Both the position numbers and the translations under genes were made by a program. The notes below the pieces were generated by a model that worked only from the letters and a program-made list of their open reading frames with translations, was not told the origin of the DNA and did not search any database. 64,000 bases of DNA from Desmodus rotundus (lineage: Eukaryota; Chordata; Mammalia; Chiroptera; Phyllostomidae), in assembly GCF_022682495.2 (NCBI RefSeq), contig NC_071389.1, forward strand, positions 98,187,951 to 98,251,950, given 5' to 3'. The stretch's first letter is position 1; each line of letters opens with the position of its first letter. This document shows, piece after piece, positions 10,580 to 21,686 of this stretch.

Positions 10580-11396
10580 TGTTGGGAACCACCCTGCCTG
10601 GTTTCAGAGGCTGTAACCACCACCCCCCCATGGTTAAGGCTGAGTCAGAGTTGGGACCATAAGCCACTAAGGAGACAAAGTTTATCTCCCTGGCAGAAGT
10701 GCCACCTCTGCCCACTTCACCCTGCTTGGCCTTGAGCTTGGCCAGTTAGCCAATGACAGGTAAGAATACTCAAGGGAGGATCAACCTAAGACAGGCATGG
10801 TCACTGAAGAGGCCTGCAGGGAAGGACTCGGGGGGGTGTGGAAAAAGGGGGTGATGGACCCTCGCCCCTAGGCTTTGAAATAGCCTAAGTCCTCATTCTG
10901 TCTGCAAGAAGTCTCCTAATCTCTTGGCTGCCTTACTTCCCTTGCCTGACTTAAGCCTGAAGCAATAACAGAGGGCAGTGCAGGCCTGTGCTGGGAGGGG
11001 CGGATTCCCTGGGGAATCAGGCCTAAGAAAAATACATACATTCCTGTGAAACCTACTTAATTTGTACCCTCAGTTTAAGAGATAAGGGTCCAGACCTGAG
11101 ATGAGTCTGGCGCCTAAAGTTTTATGGCCCTCTAACTAATTGGCTGTAACTCAGAATAAGCCCTCAGAGTTCTCTGTAAATCTTGTATTGTTTAACCCTT
11201 ACTGGCTGACAATGATTGATGAGCTTTATCTGTATTCCTATGCGAATGAACCTAATAAAAGCCCCTGGAAAGAGAGGCTCTGGGCCCTTTTCCCCTTGAG
11301 AGAAACGGCCACCTTTTCTCCCCAAGCAGATCATGTCTTGGTAGTCTTTTTCTTCATCCGTGGGGGACCGGGGGGCTGTGTTAAAGCCCCCCAACA
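10580..11396 (+). mobile_element. Solo LTR, family A (betaretrovirus-like ERV)
   Basis: 817 bp starting TGTTGGGAAC and ending CCCCCCAACA, so the ends are inverted repeats of each other. It is flanked by TATGAT at 10574-10579 and 11397-11402, an exact 6-bp target duplication within the 3' end of L1 ORF2. An AATAAA signal lies near 11253 in AACCTAATAAAAGCCCC. The same family forms the LTR that begins at 25625 in the provirus. No internal retroviral genes remain, so it is a recombined solo LTR. Confidence 0.93.
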
Positions 11397-11402
11397 TATG
11401 AT

Positions 11403-11690
11403 CTCACCTTTAACTGGAACATAATCAGCAAAAGAAAAAAGGAAACAAAATATAACCAGAGACATTGAGGTTAAGAACAATTGAACAGTAGCCAGAGGGG
11501 AGGGGGAAAAGGATAGTGGGGAGAAGGGTTTTCAGGAACTACTATAAAGGACACATGGACAAAACCAAGAGGGAGGTTGGAAGCAGGTGAGGGAGGTTGG
11601 TTTGGCTGGGATCAGGTAGAGGGGTGGGGTGAAAAGGCAGACAACTGTAACTGAACAATAAAGTAATTTTAAAAAAGAAAAAAGATGTAT
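11403..11690 (+). mobile_element. L1 3' UTR and A-rich tail
   Basis: The L1 resumes directly after the LTR target duplication (CTCACCTTTAACTGGAACAT), as in the uninterrupted minus-strand copy near 29780. It then runs through a G-rich 3' UTR (GGGGAGGGGGAAAAGG, GGAGGTTGG repeats) to GACAACTGTAACTGAACAAT and an A-rich end. Confidence 0.85.
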
Positions 11691-11692
11691 TA

Positions 11693-11778
11693 AATAAAAA
11701 AGTAGGTATGTATCCTGGCAAATTGAACTCACAATCATTGGTGCAACACTTAAACCAATTGGGCCACCTGGCCAAGGG
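11693..11778 (-). mobile_element. VES-type tRNA-derived SINE fragment
   Basis: The reverse complement reads CTTGGCCAGGTGGCCCAATTGGTTTAAGTG..., the tRNA-like head typical of bat VES SINEs. It sits right at the L1 tail. It is short, lacking the long GA-rich tail. Confidence 0.65.
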
Positions 11779-11949
11779 GAGTTCTTAAATGGCTATCAAT
11801 ACAGTATTTTAAAGATAAGAACTGTACTTGAACAACAATAAAAAAGGTAAAAAGTAAAAAAAAACAACAACTCATAGCACATTTAACTTTGATGGGGAAA
11901 ATTAGGTGACTTCACTTTGTGTGATAGGCACAACACAATATACATATGC

Positions 11950-13600
11950 CGTTTTATAGCATTATACACTTGATTATTTATAATTTTAATAACAAATGCC
12001 ACATCAATACATGTAATTAAAAATGTTAACAAAATGACCTTTTGAGGTAAGTGTTTTTAATCATGTTCTTACAAATGAGAATACAATCAACAAGTTCTAC
12101 ATTTCAAGGTTTCATTCCCTATCAGGGGCAGGTTCAAGTTTGAATGTGAAATTCTCTGCCTCACCAGTGCTTCATATCTCCCAATGGTGTAGCAGTTAAG
12201 CTTAGAGAGAGTAAAAAAATACCCTGATAATAGGAAATGGGGTGTTGTCATCAGGGTGCTCTCATCAGCCTTTGTACAAGTAACTATGTAGAGCTCACTT
12301 CATAAATTCTGGCCATAAGTTATCTGTATGGCACAGGTCAGTAATGGTAAATTGGAGGGTGAAGGTCTGCAGGGCTAGGCCAACTGCTTCACACCTTCAA
12401 AATGGCTCAGACCAAGTGCAGGGTTACACCAGGCCCTTCTCATGTACACTTATATGCTCTTTCCAAAGCCATCTTCTGTAGACGTATGAAGAGTTTATTA
12501 TGGATACAAAATCAATTAATTTTGTACCTGGTCTTGTGACCCATCTTTTGGGTCAGCATTTGGAAATGCATCCAGATGCACAGGCGGCTATGAGTATACC
12601 ATCTGTAACACATAAGAAAGAGACTTCAATGATGTCTAAGGTGACTGACACTTTGACTAAAACTAAAGCCCAGGGTTGTGTGCCTTTGTTTCACTGAGTT
12701 ATGCTAAATGAGTCATAACATGCCTGGAGGTAGCAGATGTATCATATGCATTCCTGCAAGAGGAATTAACTCAAATTTATCCCAAATATATGACTTGGCC
12801 TACAGCTTCATTTCCACTTTCAGAGATCCCTAATGTGGCCACAGATAGGACAAGAAACAGGACCCCATGGATGACACCTGAGAATACATGACAAGGTGCT
12901 TTCAATGTGCATTTCCAAATCAGAATGTCAACAGGCCTGTGAAGAAATAGACAGATGGCTTTTCAAATGTTAGTAGAAATTCATGGACCTGCACAGTGAC
13001 AGCATATCCAACTGTATCTTCTGAAGAACTAGACACCAGAGAAGTAACCTGTCATGGCTGATGTTATACTAGATTTATTAACTATATCTCCTTTTCATAT
13101 AAGCCAATTTAAACCCATGGCAATGAGAGGATATTCCCAACACACAATCTGGAGGTGAGCAGAGTCAGTCTTTGTTGAGAAGGTGCCCAGTGTTCACCTA
13201 GTAAAACTAAGATCTGTTGAATGGTATTGAATGCCATATAGGTGATTAGATAGCTAGTCATGTAAATAGTTCCACGTGAAAACTCAGTACCATAGACAAT
13301 ACAGAACATGTCTGGTGGACTCTGGAGATGAGAATCCTCCTTAGGAACAAGGAATTGTCATTTTCACACTCACTGAAACAAGGAGGGATCTATTGTAAGC
13401 AACATCACCATAAACCACAGAAGAATTAGCATCTTGAGCTCACCCCAAAACTGACAGGCTTTCAGAACATGTGTGGAGGGACAGACAGACACAAGGTTTA
13501 AAAAGATTGACTTTTAAATGTATAATTTGAGCTTAGTGGGTGGGGGAATTATCCAATTATGATTGTCAAGGAATTTTTTAGATGTATTAATAGTTTGTAA
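11950..13600 (+). repeat. Local duplicated unit, copy 1
   Basis: This is one of four diverged copies of an unannotated unit. Shared landmarks are TTTGGAAATGCATCCAGATG near 12557, a MIR-like stretch with ACACAATCTGGAGGTGAGCA near 13143, ATTGAATGCCATATAGGTGA near 13227 and CATGTGTGGAGG near 13470. The counterparts are at 29104/36613, 41890/42572 and, inverted, 44590/43880. Small open frames within it are not kept across copies. Confidence 0.6.
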
Positions 13601-16255
13601 TAAAGCTTTGCCCCAAAAGTATGCAACAAAATCAGAGTTTTCTAAGCTGTTCTTGTTTCTTTGCTTTGTCTACAGTCCTGGAAGTTGCCTAGCAACACAA
13701 TCATTGTTAACAGCATTCATGTTTGGAATGAGGAATCTGTTTTGTTATTCAGAACTTAGAGAGGGCATCTATTGTTTGGTGTTTATAGTGCTATCAGAAA
13801 ACCTGTGTGGCTTGGGGTTTGGCAACAATTACTGAGGAAATAAGGGGAAACATACTACATGGAGATGAAAAACTTTTGGTGAAAAATTTTTCAAGACATG
13901 GCTATACCTATTAGCTTTGGTCTTGCTTTAACACAAGATGTGTATTCCAGGATCCAAAAGCTTTACCCTCACTATGGACTTGTACACCCTCCCCAATCAC
14001 ACAAACTCAACTGCATGTAGGTGGAAATAATGATGCCTTTCTCATTCTAAATTTCAGGTTTTTGTAACTTTATAGCATGGACACGAGAGCCTAAATTTTT
14101 TTCTTATTGACAGATGCTATTTGTAGTGTTAAAGTATCATTTCCCTTTGTGTATTATTTTTTAAATTTTTAATTGTTATTCAGTTACAATTGTCTGCTTT
14201 GTGTATTTTTTTAGAAATGCTTTTCTCTGACCCATGTAGGAAGGTGGATGAGAAGAATTTTTCTAGGGTCATCACAGTTTCTACACAATGTCCCCGTGTG
14301 GGAAGGTGACAGAATTGTCTGGTACCCTGTCTTCATATTGACAGTTTGTAGGCTCTTGTAGCACCATCGTATGCAGAGCACGGAGCCTTGCAAAACTAGA
14401 ACTGTGGTGCTAGAGTGCTGCTTCTGTGCAAGGATGTGCTTTTTTTCCTCTGTGTCAGAAAAAAAATTGTAAGTTAGCAGCTTCTTCAAATACCGCTCCA
14501 GTTGACAAATGGTTCAAATGATTTATCATCTCACTGCATAGCCTGTGAGCCCTGGATGGAATTCTTGCCCATGTCATTTTCTAAAGAACCCCAAAAACAA
14601 GAACAATAAAGAAGAGAAAAGGAACTTTTGCAGTTAAAAATGAATGAATCCCATAGGAAAAATAAAAGGGAGAAAAATGATGAAAGCTGCTGAGAACCAC
14701 CATTTTTTTGTTGTTGTTCTTTTTGTTTTTGATTTCTTTTGTTTAACAGAAATGACAAAAGGATCCAAAACTTGTGCCAAAAACCTTTAGGTTTCCCCTT
14801 CTGTTCTGCTCTTCATCTTGGGTGTTATCTTTCTGCAATCATATGTGAAATAAACACCAAAAGACACAAATATCAGAAGAAATAAGAATCCAGCTCTATA
14901 TCCTTTACCCCATGCTGCAAGACAGAGGGAAATATATCAAAACTCTTATCTAGAGATTTTTCAATATACAGCTTTTACACTCTTTTTCAACTGGAAGCAA
15001 AGTAGAGCAATTGTGATCAACTGGCTACAAGTGGATTTAACATTGTTTAATTAGAATGATAGCCAGTCACACTCCCCAGTATCTCTCTTGCACAGGTCTT
15101 CCCTTATAATTGTTGTTTTAATGTTATCTCCTTTATTTATTCTATGGCACATAATTAAAGATACTTTTTCTTTTCTATCTCAAATATTTTAAGTCAGTGT
15201 ACAGGCAGCTATCCAAAGACTTTCTCTGTCTGCTGATGGCTGTTCCTTAATACAAAAAATTAACTACTGTGGCACAGACTGTTTCTAATTCAGAAATTTG
15301 ATAGACTGAAGTTTCCATTCTATGGGTTTATTTAATTGCCTACAAGCATATCTCACATATGGAAGTTATACTCACATTCAGTTAAAGAGTACAGAGAAGA
15401 AACATATAGATTAAAAATTTCCCCTTTATGTTTGAGGCTAAAAGAGAAGAAGAGGTCTGGATCCTGTCGATGTTGCCCTTACTTCTTAAATATGGAGAAC
15501 ACAAATAGCAATAACAGTAGTTCACCTTCCAAATAAAGCACTGTTTAGACTTTGGATCCAAATGAGAGATCTCAGAGAAACTGACCCAATATAAGTATAA
15601 ACTAGTTTCACAATAATTAAACATAAATCATAATATATATAACAATTAAAAATAAACTGTTTGCAACCTGGGGGTATTTTCCCACCACAAATGCAAAATG
15701 TGGCCCAAAAATGAGATAATGAGGTTAACCAAAGGAACAATGTGGAGCAGTCAGTTCAGGGCAGTGTCTATACTAGACTGAGGATGAGTCCTAATTTGTT
15801 GATAAGCACACACCCAAACATTGGACAGTGCATGACTATACTACAGACTTCTAAGTCCAAGTGGCACATATGCAAACATTCTCAACACACACTTGAGAAA
15901 TAGAAATGCATATTTCTATTTCCCAAAAGAGGAAATAAACTCCCAGGGGCCTGGAGGACATCCATGAGCCCACAACACCTGGGTTTCTGAGAGGATTGGT
16001 ACTGCTCTCACTTACGGGCGGCTGTGGCTGATCAGAAGTGATTAGCCTGCGAAGCCCAGTGTGGGATACAAGGGAAATGCCTCCTCTTCTCAAAGGTGGC
16101 AGAATTGTAGGGATTGACCTTGGAGATTTCTGACTTCAATTGACTGATGATGACACTTATTCTCAAGAGTTCCAGGGTTATTATTTTTTTAAAGACAATG
16201 TATATTTGGGAATAGCTATTTTACCTCAGGTTTGGGTTTTTGAATTCCTTAACAA
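13601..16255. other. AT-rich intergenic sequence without recognised gene
   Basis: I see no coding signal: open frames are below 100 codons, match nothing I know and have no splice context. A short stretch at about 14160-14200 (AATTGTTATTCAGTTACAAT) resembles the 3' end of the L1/HAL1 elements in this window and is probably a tiny remnant. Confidence 0.5.
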
Positions 16256-16768
16256 GAACCAAAGAAACAGGTTGTGGGGTTTTTATTTATTCATTGTGTA
16301 TTGAATTTATAGTGGTCACATGGTGTAATAAATAAATAAAGTTTCTGAGTGTACAGTTTTATTATACATTATTGGTCTACATTATTGTGTTTTCATTATC
16401 CAAAGTCAAGTCTTTTTCTATCAATATTTATTTTTCCCAATTCTACCCCCTTCCCTTCATTGATCATCATACGTTTCTCCTTCTCCATGAGGTTTTTTCT
16501 ATTTTATTTCATTATTTATGAAGATATTTCAACCCATCTCTTCTGACATCTGTCAGTCTCTATTTAGTTTCTATGACTCTGCATTTTACTTGTTTGTCTA
16601 TGTTGTTCATTATATTATACTTATAAATGAATCCATGGGGTCTTTTTTTCTCTCTGTCTTATTTCAATTAGCATAATACACCCTACACCCATTGATGCCA
16701 CTACAAAAAATTTCTTTTTTATGGTTGAGGAGTATTGAATTGTGTAAATTTTTTCATGTACTACCTTT
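16256..16768 (-). mobile_element. Old L1 3'-end fragment
   Basis: A T-rich start, then sequence such as TTCAATTAGCATAATACACC...CCATTGATGCC, the reverse complement of the conserved end of L1 ORF2. It is too diverged to hold a frame. A SINE is inserted at its right end. Confidence 0.55.
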
Positions 16769-16975
16769 TTAAAAGATTTTTAGTTACTTATTTTTAGAGA
16801 GGGGTCAGGGAGAGAGAAAGAGAAGGAGAGAAACATCAACGTGTGGCTGCCTCTCATGCGCCCCGCATCAGGATCATGGCTGGCAACCCAGACATGTGCC
16901 AATATTGGAAATCAAAACAGCAACTGTTTGGGTTGCAGGGTGGTCCTCAATCCACTGAGCCTCACCAGCCCGGGC
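16769..16975 (-). mobile_element. VES-type bat SINE
   Basis: On the plus strand it runs from AAAAGATTTTTAG through a GA-rich stretch (GGGAGAGAGAAAGAGAAGGA, GAGAAACATCAACGTGTGG) to the tRNA-like head (CAATCCACTGAGCCTCACCA then GCCCGGGC). The reverse strand therefore starts with the CTGGTGAGGCTCAGTGGATT pol III promoter region. This element is the best single clue that the genome is a bat's. Confidence 0.85.
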
Positions 16976-16977
16976 CC

Positions 16978-17141
16978 CATGCACTATTTTGAGAATGTAA
17001 ATTATTACAGAAACCATAGAAAACTCTAGGTAATTTCTTCAAAGTATTAAAAATTAAGTTGCCTAACAACCCAGCATTCCCACTTCTGGAATTTTATCTG
17101 AAGAAACTTGAACACTAATTAGAGAAAATATATGCACCCCT
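16978..17141 (+). mobile_element. Old L1 ORF2 3' fragment (left piece)
   Basis: Matches the conserved L1 ORF2 stretch ending ...CAGCATTCCCACTTCTGG...TATATGCACCCCT. The continuation (CACCCCTATTTATTGCAATG) is at 28267-28345, so about 11 kb including the provirus has been inserted in between. Confidence 0.6.
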
Positions 17142-17215
17142 GATACAGATAGATCTGATTAAGATAACTCAGATCGTTGAGGAAGTAAAGAGGGGCTATA
17201 GGAGGAGTTTGCCTA
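17142..17215. other. Left piece of an unidentified insertion that hosts the provirus
   Basis: This 74-bp piece and 27645-28266 form the sequence between the two halves of the old L1 fragment once the provirus is taken out. Both outer ends touch CACCCCT (17135-17141 and 28267-28273), a possible 7-bp target duplication. I see no terminal inverted repeats and no known family. The right end of this piece, TGCCTA at 17210-17215, is the provirus target site. Confidence 0.4.
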
Positions 17216-17834
17216 TATAGGAGACCGTTCTGCGTGGTGTGGGCCCAGCTCCCACTCGAAAAGGCCAGTGGAAAGCGAAGGCCAGTGGAAAGCGAGGTCC
17301 AGCACACAGGACCCACGCCCATGGATAGGTTCTCCTGTGGGGAATCAGGCCTGCATTGTACCTAGGATGCTTTGAGACTTGCTTTTTGCTAAAACTCTCT
17401 CACCCTGAATTGAGGCAGCAAACATTTACTGCAAATCTTTAAAGTAACTTCCTAAAATCTAGGCTAAACCTCCCAAGGATGAGCGTAATCAGTTCAACCA
17501 CTTTTCCCTTTACATTTGCAAATATCCTTCTTTTTTGATGTAATTAGCAACATCCTCTCCTTTGTTTTCTGTAAAAGGTAACCACCTAAAATGAACCTGT
17601 GCACAGTAAATGAAGACCATCCTCAATGTAATGTGCCCAGAAAAGAAATAAAAGCCTGTCAAGCCAAAGTCGGGGTGCTCTTCTCTTGAAAGAGTGGCCA
17701 AGGTGCTCTGAGGCACTCTCCCCTTGAGAGAGTGTCCGTGCTGTTCCTTTTCCTCTACAGGACTTAGTAGTCCATGTGACTTTACCATATCTCAGTCACA
17801 ACATCTTGTACACTGCAGGCCAGTGTCTGCATCA
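17216..17834 (+). mobile_element. 5' LTR of provirus (family B)
   Basis: Starts TATAGGAGACC and ends TCTGCATCA directly before the PBS. It has an AATAAA signal near 17645. Compared with the 3' LTR it carries an extra short tandem duplication (GGCCAGTGGAAAGCGA, near 17264-17300) and an extra segment near 17675-17715. Both LTRs start TA rather than the canonical TG. Confidence 0.92.
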
Positions 17835-17836
17835 CC

Positions 17837-17855
17837 TGGCACCCAGAACAAGGAC
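17837..17855 (+). other. Primer-binding site, lysine-tRNA type
   Basis: TGGCACCCAGAACAAGGAC lies 2 bp after the 5' LTR. It differs from the canonical lysine-tRNA (Lys3) site by a few changes and one extra base. This fixes the LTR end and the plus orientation. Confidence 0.75.
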
Positions 17856-18957
17856 CCAGGGCTACGAGCTGTCATTGTGGACAACATACCAACTTGGTTG
17901 GAGTACACGCATCAGCCCAGGTAAGGGCCGACAACACCGAGTGCTTTTCAGTTAGGTCGTAGGGTGTGTTGGATTTCAAAGGAAATGGGTTTTCTTCCTA
18001 GGTTGCCCTGTCTTGCGACCACTTTGCAACTGTACTGTTAGTAAGCAGGAGCCTTGCTCTCTCTCCCAAGTATTTGCCGCAACCTCACAGGCACAGGTCG
18101 AGCAGCTAAGAGCCACAAGGGCACTCACCATTAGAAGTCACCCATGACAGGATTATCTGGATGTGGACCGAGTCAGAACACTAGGTTTCTCGGAAGCCAC
18201 AAGCAAAAGTCCACGCAGCAAGAGGCACACTGTAAAAACACTCACAGGCCCATCCCCGCGGAACAACCCCCAAATAGGTCTAGGCTTGGGAGAAAGAGCA
18301 AAGACTTCCTTTTAATCAGCTTTAAAAAGAGCAACTAGTTAGAGGACAATTTACGAGCAACTTATCAAGTTTTTTCTTTTAAGCTGTCTTTTGCAGTCCT
18401 TTTGATTTTGCCTTTTCACTCCATCCACCTGCATAAGGAAAAGTGGATAGTGAATGAGTGTTTTGGTTTTGAATGGACTCTGAAGATCGCTTTCCAGAAG
18501 AATTTAGTGTTAGTCACAGGTTTTGTATGAGAGCTTTTGCTCCAAAGAAAATAGGCAATTCCTCCTCTCTGCCCAAGAAATCGGGTGTTCCCACGCCAGT
18601 TGGAACCTTGTGAGGGCGTCTGGGATCAATTCCCGAGACGTGCAGGGGCCTTATAAGGACCTCCAACACTGCTTAGTTTAACTTCTGGCTTGTCCGGGAA
18701 GCACCATATCAAGGTGATCACCTAGCGCTACGAGCCCCCCTCACAGTCCTAAACACTGAGGGAGAACCGGAAACCCATAAGCGGGGTGAAGGTACTCAGA
18801 AAGTCCAGTATCCCTCTCCCTGACTGTCTTTCACTAACAGCACATTTCGACCCACCACACCATATCCGTCAATAGCTAACTAGTTAGGGTTCAGCACAGG
18901 TGACGGAATCTGAAAAGACAACAGTTGGAAGTAAAAAGGAGCCCTTTAATGGCAAGA
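17856..18957 (+). other. Proviral 5' leader region
   Basis: About 1.1 kb between the PBS and the first gag-like ATG. It starts with CAGGTAAGGG (near 17918), which would serve as a splice donor. No long frame is seen. It is longer than usual for a betaretroviral leader, so part of it may be inserted or come from another source. Confidence 0.6.
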
Positions 18958-19712
18958 ATGGGCTCTGATTTATCTAAAGAACAGGAAGTTTATCCGAGGG
19001 TGTTATAGCAGCTCCTCTGTGGAGTGAGTTTCAAAGTGAAACTCGCTTTGAACAGCATCTCATTTGGCTTTTACAAACTATAAAGGAATACTACCCTGCT
19101 TTTCCTGATGAGGGAACCTTAGATGTAAAGGTTTGGGAAGATGTAGGCGGTAAGTTAAAATCTTTATGGGACAGTGGTGTTTCTATCAGAACTCAAAACT
19201 TAATAACTTGGGGGCTAGTCAGGACTGCTCTCCTGCCCATATGGGCTAGGAGACAAGAACTAGTCACAAAGAAGGATAGAGTCTAGCTCAGTGGAGGAAG
19301 TCATATGTAATATAGTGGAAGAACCAGCTATGAAAGTTCTGCCTACAGCCCCACTGGAGGACCTGCCTCGTAGTCATTGCTCCTTACTTCAACCCTGGGA
19401 GTGTTTCTCCTCGCAGGATGACTCTCCACCAAGAAAGCCAGAAAATTTAGACGGATATCCTACCAGGGCTGTACGATGGTGCCTTCAGCAGGCAGCAGAG
19501 GCTGGGGATTTAGATGCCTTTTCAGCCTTCCCCATTACAGTCAAGGGTCAAAGAAATGTCCATGAACCCCTTCCTTTTTCCTTTTACAAGCATCTAGAAA
19601 AGAGCATTAGAGAAAATGGGCTTCAGTCTCATACTAATGGGCTATTTCAAGCCATCACTGACAACTATAGAATGGCCCCTTGTGACTGGATTGCTCTGGC
19701 CAGGACAGTCTT
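18958..19712 (+). pseudogene. Retroviral gag, matrix to capsid N-terminal part (broken)
   Basis: Begins with an ATG followed by GSDLSKEQEVY, as expected for a betaretroviral Gag N-terminus with a myristoylation-type glycine. An in-frame stop follows after fewer than 20 codons, with frame changes after it. A longer open piece (19291-19719) has capsid-type sequence (FYKHLEKSIRENGLQ, APCDWIALARTV). It is cut at 19712 by the HAL1 insertion; capsid resumes at 21687. Not able to make Gag. Confidence 0.75.
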
Positions 19713-21686
19713 TTTTTAAAAAATATATTTATTGATTATGCTATTACAGTTGTCCCATTCCCCCCCCACTCCATTCCATCCTGCCCGCCCCCTCTCTCCC
19801 ACATTCTCCCCTATAGTTCATGTCCATGGGTCATACTTATAAGTTCTTTGGCTTCTACATTTCCTACACTATTCTTACTCTCCCCCTGTCTATTTTCCAC
19901 CTATGATTTATGCTACTTATTATCTGTACCTTTCCCCCCCTTTCCCCCTCCCACTCCCCTGTTGATAACCCTCCATGTGATCTCCATTTCTGTGGTTCTG
20001 TTCCTGTTCTAGTTCTTTGCTTAGTTTGCTTTTGTTTTTGTTTTAGGTGTGGTCATTAATAACTGTGAGTTTGCTGTCATTTTTACTGTTCATATTTTTT
20101 ATCTTCTTTTTCTTAGATAAGTCCCTTTAACATTTCATATAATAAGGGCTTGGTGATGATGAACTCCTTGAACTTGACCTTATCTGAGAAGCACTTTATC
20201 TGCCCTTTCATTCTAAATGATAGCTTTGCTGGATACAGTGATCTTGGATGTAGGTCTTTGCCTTTCATGACTTGGAATACTTCTTGCCATCCCTTCTTGC
20301 CTATAAGGTCTCTTTTGAGAAATCAGCTGACAGTCTTATGGGAAGTCCTTTGCAGGTAACTGTCTCCTTTTCTCTTGCTGCTTCTAAGATTCTCTCCTTC
20401 TCTTTAATCCTGGGTAATGTAATTATGATGTGCCTTGGTGTGTTCCTCCTTGGGTCCAGCTTCTTTGGGACTCTCTGAGCTTCCTGGACTTCCTGGAAGT
20501 CTATTTCCTTTGCCAGATTAGGGAAGTTCTCCTTCATTATTTGTTCAAATAAGTTTTCAATTTTTTGTTCTTCCTCTCCTTCTGGCACCCCTATAATTTT
20601 GATGTTGGACTGTTTAAAGATATCTTGGAGATTCCTAAGCCCCTCCTCATTTTTTTGAATTCTTGTTTCTTCATTCTTTTCTGGTTGGATGTTTCTTTCT
20701 TCTTTCTGGTCCACACCGTTGATCTGAGTCCCAGTTTCCTTTGCCTCACTATTGGTTCCCTGTACATTTTCCTTTGTCTCTCTTAGCATAGCCTTCATTT
20801 TTTCATCTAGTTTTTGACCAAATTCAACCAATTCTGTGAGCATCCTAATTACCAGTGTTTTGAACTGTGCATCTGATAGGTTGGCTATCTGTTCACTGCT
20901 TAGTGAATTATTTCTGGAGCTTTGAAGTGTTCTGTCATTTGGGCCATTTTTTTTGGTCTTGGTGCTTCTGTTACTTAAAGGGGCGGAGCCTTAGGTGTTC
21001 CCTGGGGCGGAGTAACGCTGGTCGCTGCGCTGTGACTCTGTACGTGGGGGAGGGGCCGAGAGGGAGTAATGGTGCCTGCTCCACTCTCCACCAGATTCCA
21101 GTCACTCCCTCTGCTACCCACAACCAAATTGGGCCCCTCTGGTGCTGGTTCCCGAGTGGGTGGGCTTGTGCATGCCCTAGGCCCCTGTGGGTCTCTCCAA
21201 TGAGCCCTCCTGTGAGGCTGGGAGTCTCTCCTGCTGCCACCCCAACCCCCACGGGTGTTTTTGCTCAGAGGTTTGAAGCTTTATTTCGCAGAGCTGGAGC
21301 CCTGGGTTGCATGGTCTGCTTCGATCCCCGCCGTTTGTCCTGCCTTATCTATGCATGAATGTGGGGCTGCGGGGTGCCACCCACTGCTCTGCCTGCCCCG
21401 TTCTCCGCCACTCTGAGACTGGCCCTCTCGGTTTATCTGAGTGCAAATGTAGGGCTGCAGAGTCTGCTAGTGGTCAGACTGCCTGCCCCATTCATCCCAC
21501 ACTCCGCCAGTCTCAGTCCCAACACGGCTCTGCCCCGGCTGCCTGTCTCTGCCCCTCCTACCGGTCTGGATGAATGTTTATTTTTTATCTCCTTGGTGTC
21601 GGACTTCCTTGCGTTTGATTTTCTGTCAGTTCTGGTTGTGCGAGGAGGCTCAGTGTGTCTACCTATGCCGCCATCTTGGTTCTCTC
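19713..21686 (-). mobile_element. HAL1-like (half-L1) retrotransposon inserted in gag
   Basis: Flanked by GCCAGGACAGTCTT at 19699-19712 and 21687-21700, a 14-bp target duplication of gag. On the minus strand it starts GAGAGAACCAAGATGGCGGC, has a GC-rich 5' UTR of about 0.75 kb, an L1-type ORF1 and a 3' UTR ending ATAATCAATAAATATA plus A-rich tail. No ORF2 is present between ORF1 and the tail. The element at 37712-39906 has the same plan, so this is the element's architecture rather than a random deletion. Confidence 0.88.
20301..20843 (-). pseudogene. HAL1 ORF1 protein (near intact, truncated by a stop)
   Basis: L1-type RNA-binding protein. The readable 181 codons cover a coiled-coil part, an acidic and basic linker, and the RRM-like domain (NIKIIGVPEGEEEQKIENLF) and C-terminal domain (RRNTPRHIIITLPRIKEKER, KGLPIRLSADFSKET). 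The frame ends at a TAG where related copies have CAG (Gln). Just after it a one-base loss shifts the remaining C-terminal segment. The true start may lie upstream of the first Met used here. Confidence 0.75.

Larger units (their letters stand above)
4740..11690 (+). mobile_element. LINE-1 element, plus strand, near full length but interrupted
   Basis: The order is 5' UTR (from about 4740), pyrimidine-rich tract, ORF1, ORF2, 3' UTR and A-rich tail, and it matches the minus-strand L1 at 29446-36261 along its length. Two LTRs split it (6552-7147 and 10580-11396), each with a 6-bp duplication of L1 sequence. About 0.86 kb covering the end of ORF1 and the ORF2 endonuclease is missing near 7595. 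Both frames carry stops, so the copy is dead. The exact 5' end is uncertain because it abuts the subtelomeric repeat. Confidence 0.9.
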
